Part shown: positions 57,964 through 64,000 of the stretch, piece by piece
Numbering within the stretch: position 1 is the first letter of the stretch
Layout of the letters: each line of letters starts with the position of its first letter
Assembly: GCA_003342895.1 (NCBI GenBank)
Contig: PTFA01000038.1
Coordinates: 1,995,935-2,059,934 of the forward strand
Reading direction: 5' to 3'
Source: Casuarius casuarius
Taxonomy: Eukaryota > Chordata > Aves > Casuariiformes > Casuariidae
DNA length: 64,000 bases
Translations under genes and position numbers: made by a program
The notes under the pieces: model-generated
Seen by the model: only the letters and a program-made list of their open reading frames with translations
Database searches by the model: none
Told to the model about the DNA's origin: nothing

Positions 57964-58560
57964 TTATGACTTGGGGCTCTGCAANTGGGCCTGTCTCTGG
58001 GTCGGAGGTGTTGATACTGCTGAGACAGTGGCTTCTCCAAACCTGACCTCGTGCNTTGTGCTCAGAGCTGTCTTGATAGAGGATCCCTCACTTTCCTCCC
58101 ACCCATACCCTGAACAGGCATCCAGCATGCTAGCGTAGGCTGCAGCTTCCTCTCTGGGTATACGGGTTCCTCCTTTTGGCTGTTCATTTGCTTTCAAGCC
58201 TCTTGCTTTGTGCGCTCAGGCTTTTGAATTTGGCTTCTGCTGGGTTTCCAGCAGATTGTCCGTTATCAGCGAGTTCCTGCAGTGATCCCATAAGATAGCC
58301 AGCACAGTACTGAAGCACANAGGTAGCAAAGTCCACCTTATCTCCGGTTGAGCCCATGGTTTTCGGGTTGGATCTCTGATCATAGCTGTCCGTGCTGCTG
58401 CTTGGGGTAAGCGTTTACAGAAGAGTGTCAGCTGGACTGCNTGCAGTTAGTAGTATCCCTCTGTGGCAGGAGAGGAAAGCTCCCAGCAGCCAGCGTGGCT
58501 CCATCCCTGTCCAACTTTCTCAATTCGAGGGGCTTAAGTTCAGGGGAAGGTTAATCTTGT
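57964..58560 (-). pseudogene. Possible decayed coding-like segment, unidentified
   Basis: On the minus strand two overlapping frames read like ordinary protein: one includes TGDKVDFAT and QELADNGQSAGNPAEAKFKS before a stop near 58200, the next is open over 57964-58197 and includes EEAAAYASMLDACSGYGWEE. Stops and frame changes break the whole, and four Ns lie inside (57985, 58055, 58320, 58441). I do not recognise a family. It may be a decayed retroelement or retrocopy, or chance in a GC-richer stretch. Confidence 0.2.
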
Positions 58561-59032
58561 CGTTCTCCGAGTCAAGATCTTTCTAACTGGAAGCACAAGT
58601 GTTACTCCAGGGAGTATCTGTGCAGATGTGCAAACACGGGCTGTTCTTCTAGTGAAACGTAGGAGGACCTTGTCCTTGAGTCCTACATAAATCAGATTTT
58701 ATATGGCCATTCCTAATGCTCCATCATAGATTTGGAGTAGATCTGGATAGCAGCATGACCTGCACGTGTGTATTTATACTAGGAATTTGGCTTGCTTGCA
58801 CTTGTTGTATATTCTCCTCGTGGCTAGGTGGAGAGGTTAGAGACATTAAGACAAGTTCCAGCCAAATGAGATAATTTTATGATGAATGACCACTTAGAAT
58901 TTTTAATTTATCTCCTATACAACCTAAAACTTATCAGGAAAAATAATTGCTGAACAGAATAATCATTAGTTCTCACTGGCATCCTNAACCCAAATGATAC
59001 ATCTTGCACCTTCTACCATCTTTTTCTTTTAG

Positions 59033-59215
59033 GCACTAGCTGCTAAAGGAATTGATTCAATGTCACTTAGCTCATTGGAAATGTCACCTTTAGCATCCAA
59101 AAGTGCTAAAGAAAGAAGAAATAGACGAAAGAAAAAGAAGTCTTTGGGGACAGAAGAGTATGGGGAAGACCAAAGGAATCCTAAATCCGAATATGATGAT
59201 GGTCAGAGGAGAATG
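59033..59215 (+). CDS. SCN5A: SCN5A exon 11: domain I-II linker (residues 445-505)
   Basis: A 183-bp exon, phase 0 at both ends, encoding ALAAKGIDSMSLSSLEMSPL, ASKSAKERRNRRKKKKSLGT and EEYGEDQRNPKSEYDDGQRR plus Met. It is part of the cytoplasmic linker between domains I and II, a target of kinases. SLEMSPLA and GTEE-GED are SCN5A linker landmarks. The run RRNRRKKKK is a strong basic cluster followed by a possible phospho-serine (KKKKS). The acceptor is tttcttttag and the donor ATG|gtaagc. The stretch after KSEYDD is more divergent, as is usual in this linker. Confidence 0.95.
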
Positions 59216-61587
59216 GTAAGCCATGGTCTGAAATGCCACTTATTTCACAGTGTACTTTGCTGGATAGGCCAGGCTCTGAATAGACAATTAAAGCTAAAAC
59301 TTTCATCTGTAAGGAAGAATCAGATATTTGACATTATGACTGACCTGCAGACGTTCTGTGTTAGAAGGAAATATAATAGCACTTTATTTTCAAAATGAAC
59401 TAAAAATGCCCATTNACATTCTTATGAATCTGTTTTGTTTTGATTTTTTATTATTTTTTCACTTTAAGATTACCCGCAACCTGATTTATTTTCTTATTCT
59501 AATTTCATTCATCTGGTTATACCTATCCTATCCCTACCAGACCTAAAATATTCTTAGAAGAAACATGCAAAGCTTAAAAAGAAAAGAGAGGAGGAGAAAG
59601 GAGGAAGCTTGTCTCTGAGGGCATTTTTAATGATATACAAAGAAGATATTAACATTTTTCTATTCCTTTGCTAGTTGCCTTCAAGTCAAAACTTTGTGGC
59701 ACTTGTTTCTACTTTATATTGCAGGAAAAANATGGAGTGAGGCTGTTGTTAAATAGGGGTTTAAATAAATGTTATTGACATGCATGAATATGAATCTGCA
59801 CATACTCTATGTATCAAATGATCATGAATAGCTTCAGATAATTTGTCTTTGCTTAACTGAGGGCAAAGTTTAAATCAGTTTGTTTGTTTTTTTGAATAGC
59901 CATGTAATGGGCTAAGTCTTTTAATATTTTGTTGTCAGTGAATTTAGGGATATTTGGCAGCCATAAAAAGCTCATAGAAAAGATGTAAGTAAATGTGACC
60001 AATTAATGACTCCCCAGCTCACAAAATTTACATAGAGCTGGATTTCTGTAAATGGCATGTGTTTTTACATGTTTTTAATAGGTTTTGTTGTTGTTTCATT
60101 GGGNGACTGGGTTGTATTACTAATTATACCTTTGTTAAAGCTAGAATTGCTCTTTAGCTTCATTCTGGACGGGTCTGAAGGCACCACATACCAGAATGAG
60201 CATGGACTGGAGCTGTGCATTGCCAGTTTGTTCCTTAGATTAATATTTCTTGTTTTCACTTTTCGCCCCTGGATGTCATATGCATGAGAGACATGGGAGA
60301 CACATTTCAAAGCTTATAGTAAATCTTCTTTGTAAGGCTGTGTCTGGCATGGTTGGAGGGAGTGAGGCTGAGTCATCATTCAGATGCAATCTGAGCAGCT
60401 GTAAGTGTGTTGCCATCAGGAATCAGTCTCAATGACTGTGTCATGGAAACCCAGGCATGGATTTTTGACCAGTTAAAATTTGGTAGCAATCCAAATGAGT
60501 TGTTTATAGTTAGAATGGACCTGGTTTTTGAACTCTTCCTTGTACCAGTGTCACAAAATAGTATCATTACATAATTTGGTGGTGTAAGATACAGCGCAAA
60601 ATGAAATCAGGCTCATTTGGTTTGGCTGGTTTGTGGATACTGTGGAGATCTGACCTCTCTTCATATATACCTGGCTCATCAAAAAGTTCTGAAGAAGCTG
60701 AAAATTCGATACAGGCCACAAAATCAAAAGTATGTTCTGCCTAAATGCTCTTATTCCATGAATTTCCTCTTCACAGCTATGAGGGAAGGGGATAGACTTG
60801 AATCCCTTATGCATTTTCTGAACATCCTTTTCACTCTGTCAGCGTGTAGGTGTATTTAGTGCTTGGCTACATCTTGCTGATGCTCGATCAGAATTGCACT
60901 CTCACTAGCAGACATCAGAGTGGATCGTCAAGGCTGATATTTAGGTGTAAGGGAGACTGCTGTGTACTAAGGTTACCTACCCTTAAAGCAGATATGTTGA
61001 CTGGGATAATCATTCTACAAACTAATAAATCATACCCTTCTTCTTGCTCTTCTTTTTTTTTCCTTTATCACCTTCTTCCGTCGTATTCTGCTTCTTCTTC
61101 TTCCCTCTTCTTCTCATTTTCCCTGCAGTTCATTTCCTGCCCTATTTCTTTATCTCTTGTTCTCCCACTGCAACGTTCCTTCCCTAGCTGTTATGAAGAT
61201 GTCTGATAATGCAGTAAACTGGAGCTGGATCCCCTTCCCTGCTCCCGTCTTCTACTCCTTATGCTGCCTTCCCACATCCTTTGGCACTTATCAGATGGGG
61301 AGGGAGTAGAAGCAAAGGAAGTATCACTCTACGAGGTGAATGCCACCTTGACTCCTCCTATTTCAGTACATCTTTAGCTGTCATGTATTAGACAAATACC
61401 TTATGGCTAGGAATGATTATTCAACCTCTTAACTTTGCAAAGGTTGAATACATGTAATTAAATCTTTCTCTCTGAAACACTTGGTTTAAAATGGAACTTA
61501 CTGCTCTCCCCAGACCTTCCTCGCTCCTGAAAACATGTTGCAAAATGTTGTTTCTCTTTCCCCTTTTTCCTTTCTGGGGGTTTCTAG
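59216..61587 (+). other. Intron between exons 11 and 12 (2372 bp)
   Basis: GT-AG intron (gtaagc ... gggggtttctag). Near its 3' end lies a long pyrimidine-rich tract (about 61021-61150). Ns at 59415, 59731 and 60104. Nothing else recognised. Confidence 0.87.
61021..61190. repeat. Polypyrimidine tract, CTT-rich
   Basis: Long run of C and T with many CTTCTT and TTTTTT blocks, broken by few purines, 400-560 bp upstream of the next exon. Such tracts can form triplex DNA and bind pyrimidine-tract splicing proteins. Confidence 0.7.
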
Positions 61588-61989
61588 ACTCTCCTTGGCA
61601 TTAGTTATGGTCCCAGTGCAAACTTGGTGAAGCGCAGAACCAGCCACGGAAGCATATTCAGTTTCCGACTCCGTGGCAGAGACACTGGCTCCGAAACAGA
61701 TTTTGCCGATGATGAGATCAGCACTGCTGGGGAAAATGAAAGCCACCGAGGCTCTCTCTTAATTCCAAGATCTGGGAGGCGTCCAAGCGTGCAAAGTCAA
61801 GTGAGCCATAGTTCTCACCCTGCTACTCCCAACTGCACCCAGACGGGCAAAAGGAACAGCTCAGTGGATTGCAATGGTGTGGTTTCCCTGATAGGAGGAG
61901 GCACCGGGGCACTCAACCCAGACCCTACTTCTCCTGCAGGGTTACTGCTCCCCCCAGTTATTATGGAAAAACCTGGGACAGGCGACATG
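61588..61989 (+). CDS. SCN5A: SCN5A exon 12: domain I-II linker with kinase sites (residues 506-639)
   Basis: A 402-bp exon, phase 0 at both ends, encoding 134 residues of the domain I-II linker. Landmarks in order: VKRRTSHGSIFSFR (residues 519-532), ETDFADDEISTAGENESHRG (541-560), LLIPRSGRRPSVQSQ (562-576), then RNSSVDCNGVVSLIGGG and LLLPPVIMEKPGTGDM. RRTS (521-524) is a protein kinase A consensus near human S525/S528. RRPS (569-572) matches the CaMKII site known as human S571. SSVDCNGVVSL is nearly identical to the mammalian linker. The acceptor is gggtttctag and the donor ATG|gtgagt. The protein continues in an exon beyond the window. Confidence 0.96.
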
Positions 61990-64000
61990 GTGAGTACTTT
62001 ATAACTTTTGTATGTGATTCACGCTCTTGTTTCCTTCTGAATGTTATCGGAGTTTGCTGTAATTTATTTACACAATACACAATCTGCAGTGGAAACCCAA
62101 ACCCACCATCCTTGACAGGGTGGGAAGACAACGGGCTGACTCCTACAATAACTGGTGTCTAGTGCAGCATGAGACAAGTTCATGACTTCTGGTGAGACTT
62201 ACTCTTCAGAGCTGGCTGGAGGCAAATCTTGGGTTTCATATGAATTGTCTTTTCCTTTCTTGTAGGGACATTTTTTTAAGTTGGTTCCTTTTAGCATTTG
62301 AATATCTGACATTGTCCAGTGGCTAAAAAATGATGTTTATAAAATGATTCAGTGTGCGTCTTTCANTCTCGAGATTGCCTTTCTCCCATGGCTTTCTACT
62401 TGTTTGCATCTCACCTTTGGTCTTCTGTATAGCTGCTTGAGGAGGGCAGTTCTTCCAGCACAAAAGTAGTTCCCAGAAGGGTTTAGCATCCAGTTCAAAT
62501 AAAGCTTAGGACAGATAAGCAGATGATCAGTAGCCTTCAAGCCTTTTTCATATTTCCAAGATCTTTGTTGCAAAGCACTGCCATTGCAAAAATACTCAAT
62601 AAGGCTGTAAATAAAAATATTACAGCTGATACCATTAAGACCTGAGTGTGAACTCACTTGGAAAATCGTGAGCTGCCATTTTGGAAATAACTGCTGCACA
62701 GGCAGGGCAATATGGACAAGCTATGCCTATTCGCGTCCTAGACCCACTCCAGCTTGATACAGTGGGAACTGATCTCAGTAAAGGTAAACATCTGAAGCTT
62801 ATCACCCTCAACAGTCTTTAAAGCAATGGAGATCTAGTCACTTTGGTTAATGGGCAGCATTTATTTAATCTCAGAGTAGAGATCTAAAATAGCTCAGATA
62901 AATTTGTCTCCCCCAAAGTGCCTATTTCTGTTCTTTACCTACAAGAGGAGACCAGGGTCATTAACTCAGCTACAGATATCTATATTGCAAATGTCTAAAG
63001 TCAGGTGAGANGCAACCCACTCAGAGTGACTGTGTGCCAACAACGGCTTACATCAGGGCAGGGGAAAAAAGGAAATGAGATTCTAACGTGTATTAGGCAA
63101 GATATTTCCTGAAGAGAAAGGCAAGTGAGATGGATCCCAGCCGTGNTGTCAGATTATCAGTAAATTGAGAAGTAGCTCTTTCTCTAAAGCCAAACAGCTT
63201 CTTCCCTTTCAAGCTTTGGATTGAATTTTTTTCCTCACCTATCTGGGCATTCCCTGCAGTCCTGCAAACACGGTCNCACGCTGTAAATTCAAGGAGGGAT
63301 AGCTTTTTGTGTGAGAAGCTATGTTGGTATGAGAATTCTCTATTTTGTTGACAATTTGGAGGCTGTAGCTGCTTTTTCAGATATTCACCTTTGTTTATTT
63401 AGCACTTTGTTACACCCATTTTTACTCTCTCCAGAAAAGGAAGACCAGCCTTGAGAAAGGTCCCTAGACAGCTGAGCAACAGGAACACCATTTGTAGACA
63501 GCAGACTCTTCCTGGACTTAGCTTGGCATGAAACAAGCTGCAAGTTAGAGCAATTATGGAAGAAAGAGTTGGTGTATTTCTTAAAAAATAAAAATCTGAG
63601 ACAAATCGGAAAGGCTTCAGTAGATGAGCAGTGGACGGTCCCCTTTTCTCTGTAAGAAAAACAGTTCTGCAGGCTGCTGAGGATCTCCCAGCTGTCAGAA
63701 AGCTCAGCAAACCATGAGAGCGCTCAGCCCTTCGCAGGAAATATCAGGATTTTTTTTGCAGGATTGGGCCCTGAGGTGACAGGGAGGCTTTGAGCTCTGC
63801 AGGCATTTCTTTCTATTTGCCAGCTTCTTGCCTTTTAAAAAATGGATGTTGAAAATTAAATGGCCTGGGTGGGTGAGCTCACTTGGCAGTTCTCTGGTTG
63901 TCGAGGCGCTATAGTAACAGATGCTCATTCACTGATGCAATGTGAAGGATGTTGTGTCTTCTGCAAAACAGGTTTGGTATCTAATCTATCCAGAAAATGT
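61990..64000 (+). other. Start of intron after exon 12 (at least 2011 bp in window)
   Basis: Begins gtgagt and runs to the end of the window. The next linker exon and domain II were looked for and are not here. Contains isolated Ns at 62366, 63011, 63146 and 63276. Nothing else recognised. Confidence 0.85.

Larger units (their letters stand above)
54992..59032 (+). other. Intron between exons 10 and 11 (4041 bp)
   Basis: Starts with the weak donor gtctgt and ends tttttcttttag. Contains a fragment resembling the GGGCCTGATCCAAAGCCCATT repeat (55824-55865) and a GC-richer, possibly decayed coding-like stretch on the minus strand at about 57.96-58.60 kb. Several isolated Ns are present. Confidence 0.85.

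Noticed and set aside
62000..64000. Searched for the next linker exon and domain II S1
   Set aside because: No frame resembling the SALEELEES, KCPPCW or DPFTDLTIT blocks was seen on either strand; the exon lies beyond the window.

Overview
The window is a stretch of vertebrate nuclear DNA carrying the 5' half of one gene on the + strand, a voltage-gated sodium channel alpha subunit. The best match is SCN5A (Nav1.5, the cardiac channel). Twelve coding exons, found by translation, splice sites and exon length, encode the first 639 residues: the N-terminus, all of domain I (S1 to S6 with its pore loop) and most of the domain I-II linker. Exon lengths (267 coding, 119, 90, 129, 92/92, 231, 64, 142, 198, 183, 402) and phases join into one continuous frame. 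The non-coding first exon and promoter lie upstream. The exon after the 402-bp one lies beyond position 64000.

Organism: long AT-rich introns, a decayed CR1-like fragment, an L2-tail-like fragment and several decayed palindromic elements of the 'GGGCCAAATCCTGC' and 'GGGCCTGATCCAAAGCCCATTGA' types that I associate with turtles, crocodilians and birds all point to a sauropsid. A bird is my first guess because the repeats are few and worn, but this is inference. Sequence quality changes along the window: one isolated N before 51.4 kb and 22 between 51.4 and 63.3 kb.

Layout: end of intron 1 (1-161); first coding exon (162-480); exon 3 (2208-2326); a U12-type AT-AC intron (2327-7726); exons 4 and 5 (7727-7816, 11307-11435); the mutually exclusive pair 6A/6B (15969-16060, 16193-16284); exon 7 (24610-24840); two very long introns (15.2 and 12.9 kb) either side of the 64-bp exon 8 (40035-40098), the second holding a CpG-rich patch near 45.7-46.2 kb; exons 9 to 12 (53035-53176, 54794-54991, 59033-59215, 61588-61989); then intron to the end. 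I found no second protein gene, tRNA, rRNA or CRISPR array.

Most notable biology: (1) the residue after the domain I selectivity-filter Asp is Tyr (Y371), where mammalian Nav1.5 has Cys373, predicting a tetrodotoxin-sensitive heart channel; (2) duplicated exons 6A/6B swap Asn for Asp in the S3-S4 loop, and 6A has an unusual proline two residues before the first S4 arginine; (3) the intron after exon 3 is a textbook minor-spliceosome AT-AC intron; (4) an out-of-frame upstream ATG eight bases before the start codon opens a 94-codon overlapping reading frame.
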